This document shows, piece by piece, positions 22,287-33,127 of a stretch of 64,000 nucleotides of DNA; within the stretch, counting starts at the first letter, position 1, and the number at the start of each line of letters is the position of its first letter. The notes under the pieces were generated by a model. That model had not been told where the DNA came from, searched no databases, and saw only the letters and a program-made list of their open reading frames with translations. The translations under genes were made by a program, and so were the position numbers. This DNA is from Massilia sp. H-1 (lineage in GTDB: Bacteria > Pseudomonadota > Gammaproteobacteria > Burkholderiales > Burkholderiaceae_D). The stretch is taken from NCBI GenBank assembly GCA_024703915.1, contig CP087969.1, positions 3,100,001 to 3,164,000 on the forward strand, written 5' to 3'.

Positions 22287-23069
22287 TTGAAACCGACCCG
22301 CCAGCAGCGCCTTGCGCGCGCCAAATTTGCCCTGCCAAGTTCAGTCACGCTGATGTCGATCGCGTGCGGCTTCGCCAGCATCGTCCTGTCGGTCGATAAC
22401 GCCCGCATTGGCGACGCGTCCAATTACAGGCTGGCGGCCCTGCTGCTGGTGGCCATGCGCGTGTTCGACGCGCTCGACGGTTTCGTGGCGCGGCTGACCA
22501 AGACCTCGTCCGAGTTCGGCATGCAGCTCGATTCGATCGCCGACGTGATGAACTTCGGCTGCGCGCCTAAGCCATGCTGCTGTACTGCTACGGTTTCACC
22601 TTGCTCGGACCCGAGCATCCGACCCTGCTGCGCGCGGGCGGCCTGGCCTGCTTCATCTTTGTCGCCTGCGGGGCGCTGCGGCTGGCGCGCTTCAATGTCA
22701 GCGTGGGCCGTACCGATCCGCGCTACTTTGTCGGCATGCCGATCACGGCTAAGCGCGGCTTGCGTGGCATCGGTGGTGGTCGCCTGGTAAGCGCCGCTTG
22801 AACAGATGAGCCAGGCATTGCTGCTGATTTTGCTGATGGTGGCGGTGGGCGGCCTGATGGTGTCGACGATCCGTTTCCCGAGTTCCAAGCAGAAAAGGAG
22901 CACGATGCTGTTCGTGATCATCGGTGTCGGGCTGGCGCTGCTGGCCTGGCTGCAAATGCAATTCTTCGTGCTGTTCTTCCTGCTGTACGTGAGCGTGACG
23001 CTCCTGATCAACATCGGCTGGCAGCTCGGCTGGCGCGGCTTGCCGCAGCCGGAAGTATTCGAAGACTAA
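22287..23069 (+). CDS. pssA: CDP-diacylglycerol-serine O-phosphatidyltransferase (PssA)
   Basis: Makes phosphatidylserine from CDP-DAG and serine in the inner membrane. The CDP-alcohol phosphotransferase signature is visible as D-A-L-D-G-F-V-A-R ... EFGMQLDSIADVMNFG. Hydrophobic helices follow. Scars at 22565-22572 (restores CAPAMLLYCYG) and 22748-22754 (restores ITAGAACVASVVVAW) break the frame, and a C-to-T change at about 22791 gives a false stop (TGGTAAG for TGGCAAG). The start is probably TTG at 22287. It converges with the repressor gene, the stop codons overlapping. Confidence 0.9.
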
Positions 23070-23378
23070 GCGAATTTATCGAGCAATGCCGCCAGTGCGG
23101 CGGCGCTCGCTTGCGCATCGTCCAGGTCGCGCGCATTGGCGGTCTGGGTCACGATGCTGGCCGTGAGCAGCTGGACGAAGGCGCGATCGAGCGCCTTGCG
23201 CGCCGCCGCCATTTGCTGCGCTACCGCATCGCAGTCCGATGGGTCATGCGATGATGGCGATCAGCTTTTGCACCCCGCGCAGCTGGCCTTCGATGCGCGC
23301 GAGGCGGTGCAGCAAATCTTTCTTTTGCGCTGAGGTGAGGGCCGTGCCCTCCACGATCTTCAGTGCGCCATCTGTCAT
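23066..23378 (-). CDS. CsoR/FrmR-type metal- or formaldehyde-sensing repressor (one-base insertion)
   Basis: The frame begins MTDGALKIVEGTALTSAQKK and continues LHRLARIEGQLRGVQKLIAI, the CsoR/RcnR/FrmR helix 1. An extra T near 23246 breaks it; the rest reads DCDAVAQQMAAARKALDRAF and SAAALAALLDKFA. The Cys in SDCDAVAQQ corresponds to the sensing Cys of the family. It lies ten bases after the aldo/keto reductase stop, so it may form an operon with it and sense an electrophile or metal. Ligand unknown. Confidence 0.82.
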
Positions 23379-23387
23379 CGCCGTGTC

Positions 23388-24318
23388 CTAGGCGACTTCG
23401 TGTCCGCGTGCTGCGCGCAGGATGCTGAACCAGTCCGACTTGCTGAGCGTGAACTGGGTGCCCGCCACCGCCACGGCGATCGCTTCCGATGCGCCCGGTA
23501 CCGGTCAGCGGCAATGGGCGGCACGGCAGTTGCATGATCCACGCGAACACGACGCTGGCGAACGGCTGGCCCAGCTCGTCGGCAATGCCCTTGATCACCA
23601 GGCGCAGGTTGTCGGCGTGGTCTTCACTGCCGCTGAACAGGCGGCCTGCCTACCAGCGGCGACCAGATCATGGGCGACACGCCCAGATCCTGCAAGCCGT
23701 CGAAGGTCTCATCGAACATCGGCGCGGTATGCAGCGGGGAAAACTCAACCTGATTGGTCGCCAGCGCGATGCGGCGGTCCAGCGATTCGAACTGGTGGCG
23801 GCTGAAATTGGACACGCCGAAATGCAGCACCTTGCTTAGCCTTGCGCAAGGCTTCGAAGGTGAGCGCGACTTCGTCGAAATGCATGAGCGGATCGGGACG
23901 GTGGATCAGCAGCAGATCGAGCCGGTCGGTGCCGAGCTGGCGCAAGGATTCCTCGACCGAAGCGACGATGTGGGCGGCGCTGGTGTCGTAATGCTGGATC
24001 GTGTGTTGCGGGCGCTGTGGCGACACCAGTTTGATGCCGCACTTGGATACCAGTTCCATCCGGTCGCGCAGCGAGGGCTGCAAGCGCAGCGCGTCGCCGA
24101 ACAGCGATTCGACGCCGTAGCCGCCGTAGATGTCGGCGTGGTCGAAACTGGTGACGCCCAGGTCCAGGCAGTGTTCGATGAAGGCGACCCGCTGCTCGAC
24201 CGACATGCCCCATTCCGTCATGCGCCACATGCTTAGCCACGATGCGCGACAGCGCAGGACCGTTGGCACGCGTGCTCACGCGCGGGCACTTCAGATTGGC
24301 GGGCAGGGCGTGGCTCAT
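23388..24318 (-). CDS. Aldo/keto reductase (YdhF-like), three scars
   Basis: NADPH-dependent carbonyl reductase fold. Visible: LGVTSFDHADIYGGYGVE with the catalytic D and Y, VSKCGIKL with the catalytic K, LLIHRPDPLMHFDEV with the active-site H, NQVEFSPLH, and ADELGQPFASVVFAWIM. Scars near 23650 (restores SPLAGGRLFSGSEDHA), at 23834-23840 (restores RKAGKVLHFGVSNFS) and at 24231-24237 (restores SRIVAGMWRMTEWG) account for most breaks. The end GHEVA* overlaps a CCTAGG and is uncertain by a few residues. Confidence 0.88.
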
Positions 24319-24369
24319 GGGCTTCCTTTTAAAGAATCTTGCAACGACTACACTCGATGATTATATACA

Positions 24370-24453
24370 CGTCGCCCTCGCGGAGGCGGGGCCCATAGCA
24401 CGTGTCCGAATTCGGCAAGGTGCTATAGGCCCCGCCTCCGCGAGGGCGATGTA
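24370..24453. repeat. REP-like palindromic repeat, copy D
   Basis: Nearly perfect palindrome: CGTCGCCCTCGCGGAGGCGG and its complement, with an inner CCCATAGCACGTGTCCGAATTCG. It lies between the aldo/keto reductase start and the carboxypeptidase stop. Closest to copy C. Confidence 0.8.
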
Positions 24454-24468
24454 GTTGATGCGCGGTGT

Positions 24469-25621
24469 TTACTTCCAGCCAGAGCCGGATCGAATCCCAT
24501 GCGCGGCCAAAGATCGATGCCTGGCTGACTTCTTCCAGCGCCACCACCGGCAGTTCCAGCACCGGCTTGCCATCCACCATCATCTTGAGCGTGCCTACCT
24601 GGCTGTTCTGCGCCAGCGGTGCCACCAGCGGGTCCTTGCGTTCGAGCACGGGCTTCATCTTGCCGACCACGCCCTTCGGCACGGTGACCATCACGTCCCG
24701 GGTGAAGCCGATCTTGACCGTGCTCGACGAGCCTTTCCACACTTCCGGCTGCTGTACGACCTGGTCCTTGGAGTAGAGCTTGACGGTGTCGAAGTTCTGG
24801 AAGCCCCAGTTGAGCAGCTTCTGGCTTTCCTGGGTGCGGGTCTGGTCCGAGTTGGTGCCGAGCACCACGGAAATCAGGCGGCGCTGCAGATTGCCGTTCG
24901 GACGCTTGGCCGAGGCGATCATGCCAGCTTAAGCGCCTTCGGTGTGGCCGGTCTTCATGCCGTCGACGGTCGGATCGAGCCACAGCAGGCGGTTGCGGTT
25001 CGGCTGGGTGATCTTGTTGTAGGTGAAGCTCTTGACCGAGTCGATCTTGTAGAACTCGGGGAAGTCCACGATCACGCGTGCCGCCAGGATCGACAGGTCA
25101 TGCGCGGTGGAATAGTTCTCGGCGCTGGGCAAACCGTGCGGATTGCCGAAGCGGGTGTCTTTCATGCCCATGCGCTGGGCTTCGCGGTTCATCAGGACCA
25201 CGAAGGTGGCCTCGTCATGCTAGCCACCGCTTCGGCCAGGGCCACCGCGGCGTCGTTACCCGATTGCACCATCAAGCCGTGCAGCAAGTCGTTGACCGAG
25301 ACCGGCGTGGCCGGATCGATGAACATCTTGGAGCTGCTGGCATCGACTTTCCATGCCTTGACCGAGACATTGATCATCTGGTTCAGCTCGAGCTTCTTGT
25401 CGCAGCAGCGGCGGCGAAGGTCAGGTAGGCCGTCATGATCTTGGTCAGCGAGGCGGGCTCGATGCGCGCATTCGGCTCCTGGGAGGCGATGACCTGGCCG
25501 CTGGTCGCGTCCAGCAGCAGCCACGAGCGGGCGGCGATGGTCGGGGCCTAAGCAGGGTCTGGGCCACGGCGGCCGAGATGGTCAGGACGCTGGCTGCGAG
25601 TGCCGCAAGTAGTTTTTTCAT
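24469..25621 (-). CDS. D-alanyl-D-alanine carboxypeptidase (PBP5/6 family), three scars
   Basis: Trims pentapeptide side chains of peptidoglycan in the periplasm. The signal peptide MKKLLAALAASVLTISAAVA leads to the SxxK motif ASLTKIMTAYL, SGN in VQSGNDAAVAL and KTG in VDGMKTGHTEGAG. The C-terminal PBP5-type domain (VTVPKGVVGKMKPVLERKDP; VGTLKMMVDGKPV) ends in an amphipathic helix AWDSIRLWL that can anchor it to the membrane. Scars near 25548, near 25217 and at 24927-24934 break it. The final stop needs a one-base correction near 24475. Confidence 0.92.
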
Positions 25622-25675
25622 GGGATTGTTACTCAAAAAAGTGGGGGCGCAGAAAGAATGCGCCCAATTATAGAC

Positions 25676-26319
25676 CTAGCGCGGGCTGTCGCCGTCCCGG
25701 CGCCACAGTTGAATCACGAGATTTTTAATGTGACCCAGCTTGCGGTGGAAAAAGTGGTCGGCGCCCGGGATCACGATCACCGGAATGTCTTGCGGACGGG
25801 CCCAGTCGAGCACCTGGGTCAGGGTGATGGTGTCGTCGACTTCGCCGTGGATCAGGATCGTGTCGGCTTAAGCACGTCCGGTACCGGCCATTTGCTTAAG
25901 CCGCGGTGCCGACCAGCACCAGGCGCTCGGCCGGGCGGCCTTCGGCCTGCAGACGCTGCTGCAGCTGGGCCATCACGAAGGTGCCGAAGGAAAAGCCGGA
26001 CAGCGCAATCGGCAAGCCCGGATACTGGGCTTGCATGTGTTCGAGCATGATCAGCATGTCGTCGGTCTCGCCATGGCCGTGGTCGTGCACGCCTTCCGAG
26101 GCGCCCACGCCGCGGAAATTGAAGCGCGCCGCCACGTAGCCGAGCGCGACAAACGTGCGGGCCAGGGTGGCGGCAACCTTGTTGTCCATGGTGCCGCCGT
26201 ACAGCGGATGCGGATGCGCAATCAGGGCGATGCCGCGCGCGCGTGTAAGCAGATCGAGCAGGCATTCCATCAGGTAGCGCGTGGCCGGTCAGGGTGAATT
26301 TATCGGAATTCTTGTTCAT
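25676..26319 (-). CDS. Alpha/beta hydrolase (COG2945-like), two scars
   Basis: LIAHPHPLYGGTMDNKVA is the oxyanion-hole/strand motif of COG2945 hydrolases. The nucleophile elbow is GFSFGTF. After two GCTTAAGC scars (about 25865 and 25893) the frame continues ADTILIHGEVDDTITLTQVL and VPGADHFFHRKLGH, with the catalytic Asp and His. Restoring GCCGGC gives GTAAGKWPVPDVPADTILIHG. It is immediately downstream of the ferredoxin gene (no gap). Substrate unknown. Confidence 0.85.
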
Positions 26320-26638
26320 TTAGATCTTGAGACGGTCGACGACCTTGCCGCCGACGAGGTGGGTATCGATGATGTCGTCAATGTCGCTGGTGTCGACATA
26401 GGTGTACCAGGTGCCTTCCGGATAGACGACCAGCACCGGGCCTTCGTCGCAACGGTCGAGGCAGCCCGCCTGGTTGATGCGGATCTTGCTTGGCGCCATT
26501 CATGTCGAGCTGCTTGATGCGCTTCTTGGCGTGCTGCTGGGCTTCCTGCGCGCCCTGCTTGCCGCAGCAGGCGCGCCCGTCTTCGCGCATGTTCATGCAG
26601 AAAAATACGTGCTTCTGGAAATACGGTGTGTCGCTCAT
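26320..26638 (-). CDS. 2Fe-2S thioredoxin-like ferredoxin (one-base insertion)
   Basis: Starts MSDTPYFQKHVFFCMNMRED with FCMN and CCGKQG, then after one extra base near 26488 continues KIRINQAGCLDRCDEGPVLV and YPEGTWYTYVDTSDIDDIID. The four cysteines (C-x9-11-C ... C-x3-C) match stand-alone (2Fe-2S) ferredoxins of the thioredoxin fold. It ends directly against the hydrolase start. Redox partner unknown. Confidence 0.88.
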
Positions 26639-26683
26639 GGTCTCTGTGCTTGCGTAAGGGAAGTTGCAATGATACGCGTTCTG

Positions 26684-27829
26684 CTAATTTCTGCGATCTG
26701 CTACCCGGTTCAGCTTATGTGACGGCAATAATAAGAACCACAAGGCAAAAAATGGCCACAGCAGCGAGAGGAACTGGGCCGCGCCGTTAAAGTTCAGGAA
26801 CTTGCCCTGCACCCAGCCCTGCAGCGTGGCCGAGAAGTAGGGGTTGACCGGGATGGTGTTCACCACGATCAGGCTCAGCAGCAAGGTGACCACCGCCAGC
26901 CGCCGCTGCGCCACCTGGGGCGCGAAGGCCAGGCCTAGCCAGCATGATCAGGCCGATCAGGAAGCCGCCCTGGGCGCCGGGCGTGATCCATACGAAGGCA
27001 TTGTCGGGCGTGAACAGCAGCGAACTGGACATTGTCTTAAACAGCAAGGCCGCGCCCAGCATGGCGCCCATCAGCCAGACGCGCGGTGCGCCGCGGTTCA
27101 GCATGCACATCATGGTCAGGACGGCGCCCGTCATGCCGCAGGCGGTGATCACGGTTTCCGACAGCCAGTATTGTTCCACGCTCATGGCCGAGCCGGGGCG
27201 CAGCATGGCGACCAGGTCGATGTCGGTATCCATCCATTGCGACAGCCAGTCCGAGAAGATCGGCAGCAGCTGGCCGTGGCCGAACATATAGCCAAGCGGA
27301 TAGATCTGGGCCACCGGCCACAGCGCCAGCAACACCAGGCCCTGGCTCGCGTGCAGGTGCGAACCAGCGCTGGCGCAGCTGGTACAGGCGGTTGTGGTTG
27401 AGGTAAGAGCGCGCGCCGACCAGGCCCAGCAGGGCGCCGAGCAGGGCACCGGCCGAATTGGTCAGGAAGTCGAGGTTGGACGGCACCCGGCTTGGCAGAT
27501 AGGTTTGCACCGCCTCCATCGCGCCCGAGACCAGCATGCCGATCAGGGTCGCGCCGAGGAAGGCCGCGAAGCCGCGCAGGAAGGGATGCACGGCTCTAAG
27601 CACCAGCAGCATGCCGAGCGGGATGTAGCCGATCACGTTGACGACCACGTCGAACATGGTCCAGTACTGCGGCATGGTCAGCGTCAGGAAGGTCAGCGGC
27701 GACAGGCCGGCGCCGCGCCAGCCCGTGAACGGGAACCAGCTGGCGTAAATAATGAGCAGCAGGTAGGCCAGCAGCGCGGCGCGCCACGGGCGAACCGCGC
27801 TGCGTTACCGGTGACGCGCCCGGGTTCAT
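26684..27829 (-). CDS. VanZ-like multi-pass membrane protein (frame breaks)
   Basis: Joined frames give about 380 residues with roughly nine hydrophobic segments. The N-terminal half (YASWFPFTGWRG; MFDVVVNVIGYIPLGMLLV; EAVQTYLPSRVPSNLDFLTN) is the VanZ domain. The C-terminal half adds further membrane helices (GYMFGHGQLLPIFSDWLSQW). Breaks lie near 26935 (GCTAGGC scar; restores IMLAGLAFAPQVAQ), 27370 and 27760. Its start overlaps the stop of the upstream lipoprotein gene (ATGA), making it the last gene of the Mla-like operon. Role unknown. Confidence 0.82.
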
Positions 27830-28441
27830 TCTTTGGGCTGCGGCAGCGTGGCGAGCCAGGCGACGATGTCGGCGGCGATGGCGTCGGTCGACGCGGCCAG
27901 CGCGCGCCCATGCCTACCGCGTCCAGGCTGGTGGCGGCGGTACGGCGGCTGAAGGTTTTCTGGTCGATCAGCTTGTGGCCCCGGAACAGCGAGGCGCGCA
28001 GCACCACGCTGCCCTGGCTCTGGGCCTGGCTGTCGAAGCTGTGGGTGAAGTCGTCGATCTCGGTGCGCAGGATCGCCACGCCGGTCGAGGCGTCGGTGGC
28101 GCTCAGCACCTTGGCGCCCGATTGCGCGATGCGCGCTTTCAGGCGGCCGGTCACCATTTGCAGGGGCGACGCGCTCCAGCGGCTGTGCGCGTAGCTGCGC
28201 GCCTGCAGCGGGTCGGCGTAATTGAGGCGGTAGTACATGCGTTCATTGTCGAGCGCCGGGCTGCCCGTGACGTCGGTCACGACCAGCGCGCCGTAAGGAG
28301 CCCCGGCCGGTGCGCCGGGCGACGTGGCCGGGCCGAAATCGAAGGTGGTCGAAACGGGCGCCCTGTCGGTGGCGCAGCCTAAGCCAGTACAAAGACGCAG
28401 GCAAGCATGGCCAGCAGCAGTCGGGTCGGGATCAGGTTCAC
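27826..28441 (-). CDS. PqiC-like ABC-transport auxiliary lipoprotein
   Basis: GTG start, then IPTRLLLAMLACVFVLA-GCAT once the scar near 28378 is read as GCCGGC, giving a perfect lipobox LAGC. The body YGALVVTDVTGSPALDNERM, YYRLNYADPLQARSYAHSRW and LKARIAQSG resembles the PqiC/DUF330 lipoprotein that accompanies MCE transporters. A one-base error near 27907 separates the end SLDAVG...TDAIAADIVAWLATLPQ. Sits between the MCE protein and VanZ genes. Confidence 0.85.
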
Positions 28442-28449
28442 GTTATTCC

Positions 28450-29408
28450 TCATTTGGTCGGTGCAACAAAGCCAGGTTCGCCGGGGCCGGGCGTGCCGTT
28501 GGGCGCGCCGAACAGCAGGCTTTGCGGACGCTCGTTGAAGGTGTTGGCGGTGCGGCGCACGGCGCGCAGCGAGGTGCGCGCCTCGTCGGCCATATTGACG
28601 ATGTGCGGCAGGGTTTGCAGTTCGAGGTCGGCGGTCACGCCTTCGAGCGAGTTGCCGACCCGGTCCACGGTCGCATTCAGGCGCGCGATCGGGCCATCCT
28701 TGGCTTGCAGGCCGGTGGCCAGCTGGTCGAAGCTGCGCGTCATCTTGGTGGCGCTGGCCGACAGTTCGTTGAACGAGTCCAGGCTGCGCTCGGCTTTCTC
28801 GGTCAGCTCGGGCAGGCGTGCCAGGGTCGGCTCGAGCCGTTTCGGGATCGCCTCGTAGGCATCGGCCGCGCGTCCGACCTTGTCGAAGGCGCCCACGATC
28901 CTTTTCTGGTTCTCGGGGCTGAGCATCTGGTCCAGGCTGGTGGTGATGGCTTCCGCCTTCTCCAGGATCACGAGGCCGCGCTTTTCCAGCTGGTCGAGCA
29001 GGCCGGGGCGCAGCGGAATGCGCGCGATGCCGTTCTCGCTCACCAGCGGCGGCGAGCCGGTCTTTTCATCGTCGAGCTGGATGAAGGCGATCCCGGTCAC
29101 GCCCTGGTAGCCGAGTGTGGCGTAGGTGGTCTTGGTGATCGGCGCGTCCTTGTCGATCGACAGGTGGATCAGGATCTGGCTAGGCGCGCTGCTTGTCGAA
29201 CACGATGTCGTTAACCTGGCCCACTTCCAGGCCGCGGTAGCGCACCGTTGCCTGCGGATTGAGGCCGGGGATCGATTGCACGGTCGCGATTTCGTAAGCG
29301 CTGCGTTCGACGCGGTCGCGGTTGAACCACAGGCCTAGCCAGCACGGCCACGATCAGCAGTGCGATCGTAAAGAAACCCGTCATCAGGGCATGCGATCTG
29401 TTTTCCAT
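28450..29408 (-). CDS. MCE-domain (MlaD-like) lipid-transport protein, two scars
   Basis: One N-terminal membrane anchor (LMTGFFTIALLIVAVLAGLW after repair of the scar near 29334), then an MCE domain with VQSIPGLNPQATVRYRGLEV, GQVNDI and YATLGYQGVTGIAFIQLDD. A long helical C-terminal segment (about residues 150-300) can form the periplasmic barrel. The second scar near 29183 restores QRAGQILIHLSID. Predicted to bind phospholipids between the membranes as part of an Mla-type ABC system. Confidence 0.9.
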
Positions 29409-29412
29409 TATT

Positions 29413-30272
29413 CTATTTCTCCGATTCGTTGGCGGCTTCCGTTTCGTCGAGCACTTCGAGGGCGCGCTGTCCGCGCGCGCCGAGGAAGAATTGCTTGATG
29501 AAGGGATGGTCCACTTCGAGCACGTCGCGCGTCGGTCCGACCGCGATCACATGTTTTTCAGCCAGCACCGCGACCCGGGTCGACAGCGCGAACAGCGTAT
29601 CCAGATCGTGCGTGACCATGACCACCGTCAGGCCGAGCTCGCGGTGCAGGGATTGGATCAGGGCGACGAAGGCGTCCGACAGGTCGGGGTCGAGGCTAGG
29701 CGGTCGGTTCGTCCAGGAACAGCAGTTGCGGCTCCAGGACCAGTGCGCGCCGCCAGCGAAGCGCGCTTGATCATCCCGCCCGACAGGTCGGACGGCATCT
29801 TGTTGGCGTGTTCGATGCCCAGGCCCACCATGTGCATCTTGAGCAGCACCGCGTCGTGGATCACGTCCTCGGGCAGGGCCCGCAGTTCATGCAGCGGCGT
29901 GGCGATGTTGTCGAACACGGTCAGGGCCGAATACAGGGCGCCTTGCTGGAACAACATGCCCCAGTGGTTGCGCATGCGGCGCAGCTGGTCGGCATCGGCT
30001 TCGCTGATGTCTTCGCCGAACACGCGCACGCAGCCGCGCGCCGGGCGTTCGAGGCCGAGCATCTGGCGCAGCAGCACCGTCTTGCCGGTGCCGGAGCCGC
30101 CGACGATGGTGAGGATTTCGCCGCTGTAAATTTGCAGGTTCAGATCCTGGTGCACCACGGTGCGGCCGAATTTGGTCCACAGGCCGGTGATTTCCACCAC
30201 GGGCGGTCCGACTTCTTCGTCGGGCACCATGTTCAGGTGCTGCTCGCGGCCGGGAGAGACGCATTTTTCCAT
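29413..30272 (-). CDS. MlaF-like ABC transporter ATP-binding protein
   Basis: Walker A GGSGTGKT, signature LSGGM, Walker B LLFLDEPT, followed after a scar near 29696 (GCCGGC restores EPTAGLDPDLSDAF) by VVMVTHDLDTLFAL. Also visible: LFQQGALYSALTVFDNI, the Q-loop typical of Mla/Mkl ATPases. A small break lies near 29750. It overlaps the permease stop (TGATG) and ends four bases before the MCE gene, so the three are one operon. Confidence 0.92.
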
Positions 30273-31408
30273 CAGAACCCCACGTCCGAGAAGACGATGG
30301 CGAACACCGCATCGGCCAGAATGACGACCGTGATCGCGGTCACGACCGAGGTGGTGGTGCCGCGCCCCAGGCTTTCGGTATTGGGCTTGATGCGCAGGCC
30401 GAAGTGGCAGGAGACCAGCGCGATCAGCACGCCGAAGGTGGTGCCTTTCAGCAGGCCGATCAGGTAGTTGGCGAACGGCACCGCGTCCGGCAACTCTTGC
30501 AGGAAGTAGCGCGCCGACAGGCCCAGCTCGACCTTGGCTGCCGCCATGCCGCCCAGCAAGGCCATGGTGTCGGTCCAGACCACCAGCAGCGGCATCGAAA
30601 TGGCGAGCGCGAGCGCTTTCGGCATGATCAGGCGGTAACCGTGCGAGATGCCCATGACCAGCATCGCATCGAGTTCCTCGGTCACGCGCATCACCCCCAG
30701 CTGGGCGGTGATGGACGAACCGGAGCGGTAAGATGACCAGGATCGCGGCCAGCAGGGGGCCGAGTTCGCGGATAACGCTCATGCCGAGCAGGTTGACCAG
30801 GAACATGTCGCCGCCATAAGCGCACAATTGCTGCGCGCACAGATAGGACAGCACCACGCCGATCAGAAAGCCGACCAGGGCGGTGATGCCGAGCGCCTGG
30901 AATCCGGAATGGAAGATATTGGCGGACACTTCGCGCCACGGCCCGGTGCGCGGATGGCGCACGAAATGGCCGATGTCTTGCACCACCTGGCCGATCAGGC
31001 GGATGAAACCGTGCAGGTGCTCGAAGAAACTGAGTACGCCGCGGCCCAGCACGATCACGGAATTGAAGCGGCTTTTGCGTTCGCGCGGCACTTGCAGCCT
31101 ACTCGCTTCTTCTATACGGCCGAACAATTCTTCCTGGCGTGCGGCCAGCTTGAGCTGCGCCGGGCGCTGCTTGCCCCAGGAATTCCAGAACATCTGGGCG
31201 CCGATGTGGTCGAGGCTGGTGAGCTGGGTCAGGTCCCAGATCACGCCCGGCTGATCCTTGAGCGAGGCGAGCGTGGCGGTCAGCGACTCGATGGCACCGC
31301 ACTGCGCCAGCGCGTGCACCTGCCAGATTCCGCTGGCCACGACCGACTGCGCCACGCCTAAGCATCGGCGTGGTTGATGGTTAATGTTGGCGCATTTTCA
31401 ATCTGCAT
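30272..31408 (-). CDS. MlaE-like ABC permease with N-terminal STAS domain
   Basis: Starts MQIENAPTLTINHADA-G after repairing 31356-31363. Residues 1-100 (ESLTATLASLKDQPGVIWDL, SLDHIGAQMFWNSWG) form a STAS-type domain, a fusion seen in this family. The permease part has SFFEHLHGFIRLIGQVVQDI, GVVLSYLCAQQLCAYGGDMF and VTEELDAMLVMGI. The conserved AGRSGS loop is corrupted near 30725 (ATCTTAC for GCCGGC), which splits the gene. Moves phospholipid with the ATPase and MCE subunits. Confidence 0.9.
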
Positions 31409-31461
31409 TGCGCCAGTGTAAAAGAGATTCGGTATGGCCGCTACCGGAGTTCGTGGCGGCT

Positions 31462-32951
31462 TCACGCGGCCAGATGGCGCGCCTGGCGCACGGGAGCGCT
31501 GACGACCGGCTTGGTTTTCTCGGCTGGCGCGTCGACGCGGCTTAAGCATAATCGCTGGCGACGAGCGCGCTGGCATCGGCGTTTGACATGCCCTGGGTCT
31601 GCAGCCACTGGCTGACCAGCGCGGCCAGACGGTCGAGCGCGATACGGTGGGTGGCGTCGGTTTTGCCGTAGATCCAGTCCGAGAAGGCCATGAAGTTAGC
31701 AAACGGCGCGTCGCCCAGCATCCGTTCGATGGTGTGGGTAAAGCGGCCGGAATTGGCCACCAGGTCCCAGTAGCGGGCAAAACGGACCAGGCGCTGCATG
31801 GTGGAAAAATCGATCAGGCTGGTTGCCAGGATGGTGTAGGGCGGATACGGATCGAACACCATGCCGAACTGTTCGGTATGACGAATGATGGGCGTGCCGC
31901 GCAGGCGCTTGAGGATGCCGAACTGGATTTCATGCGGCTTGAGTGCCACCAGCTGGTCGAAGCCGCGCGCGAAACTGTCCACGTCCTCGCCGGGCAGCCC
32001 GGCAATGAGGTCGACGTGCAGGTGGGCATGGGAGTGCTCGCACAGCCAGCGGATGTTGTCGGCGGCCTTGGCATTGTCCTGCTTGCGGCTGACCAGCGTT
32101 TGCACCTCGGGATTGAAACTCTGGATGCCGATCTCGAACTGCAGTGCGCCAGGCGGAAACTTGCTGATGCCTTCCTTGAGCGCGTCGGGCAGATGGTCGG
32201 GCACCAGTTCGAAGTGGGCGTAGACCGGGTCTTCCGGGTTGGCTTCCAGCTTGTCCAGGAAGAACTGCATGATCTTCAGGCTGGTCTTGATGTTCAGGTT
32301 GAAGGTGCGGTCGACGAATTTGAACAGGCGGGCGCCGCGCGTGCAGCGACTCGAGTTCAGCGAGGAAGGTGTCGAGCCCGAAGGGCCAGGCCGTCTTGTC
32401 CAGTGCCGACAGGCAGAATTCGCATTTGAACGGGCAGCCGCGTGAGGCTTCCACATAAATAGTGCGGTGCGCGATGTCGTGATCTCTATACAGTGCGTAG
32501 GGCAGGGCAATCTCGGCCATCGGCGGTTGCACGCCTAAGCATGCACCTTCATCAGCGGCTTGGGGCCGTTCAGAATCTCGCCGCACAGCTTGGGGAAGGT
32601 GACGTCGCCCCAGCCGGTCACCAGGTAGTCGGCCAGCTTCACGATCTCTTGTTCGCCGTGTTCGAACGAGACTTCCGGACCGCCCAGCACGACCGTCACC
32701 TGCGGCGCAACGCGCTTGAGCATGGCGACGACCCGGGTCGTTTCTTCGACATTCCATATATAGACGCCGAAGCCGATGATGCGCGGCTGCGAGGCCAGCA
32801 GGCGTTCGACGATCTCGGTGGTCTTGGCGCCGATGACGAATTCCTGCAGCCGTGTCTGCTCTTTCAGCGCTCCCATGTTGGCCAGCAGATAGCGCAGCCC
32901 CAGCGAGGCGTGGGCGTAGCGGGCGTTGAGGGTGGACAGCAGAATCGTCAT
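31462..32951 (-). CDS. B12-binding-domain radical SAM protein with DUF4080-like C-terminus
   Basis: The N-terminal cobalamin-type domain (MTILLSTLNARYAHASLGLR; GFGVYIWNVEETTRVVAML; VVLGGPEVSFEHGEQEIV) is followed by the radical SAM cluster site RGCPFKCEFCLSALD (CxxxCxxC), GIQSFNPEVQTLVSRKQ and DLIAGLPGEDVDSF. The C-terminal half (RLRGTPIIRHTEQFGMVFDP; FSDWIYGKTDATHRIALDRL) resembles DUF4080. Scars at 32533-32540 (restores KVHAGVQPPMAEI) and 31540-31547 (restores SDYAGRVDAPAEK and moves the stop to 31462), plus one break near 32340. Substrate unknown. Confidence 0.88.
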
Positions 32952-33127
32952 GGTCGGTAGCAAGTAAAACATCAAGACCGCCATTTTACGCTTGCTGGCG
33001 GCGCGGCCTTTCCCTTGATGCGAGTTGTATGCCCGCAACTCGTCAATACGTCAGGTCGTGCTTTTTCAGGGAATGACCATTAGTATGGAAGTCTTGCCTC
33101 ATTTCAATAATATAAGTGCCGTGCCTT

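Noticed and set aside
23061-23069. GACTAAGCG at the pssA end as a scar
   Set aside because: It fits the natural stop of pssA (EVFED*) overlapping the stop of the convergent repressor gene.
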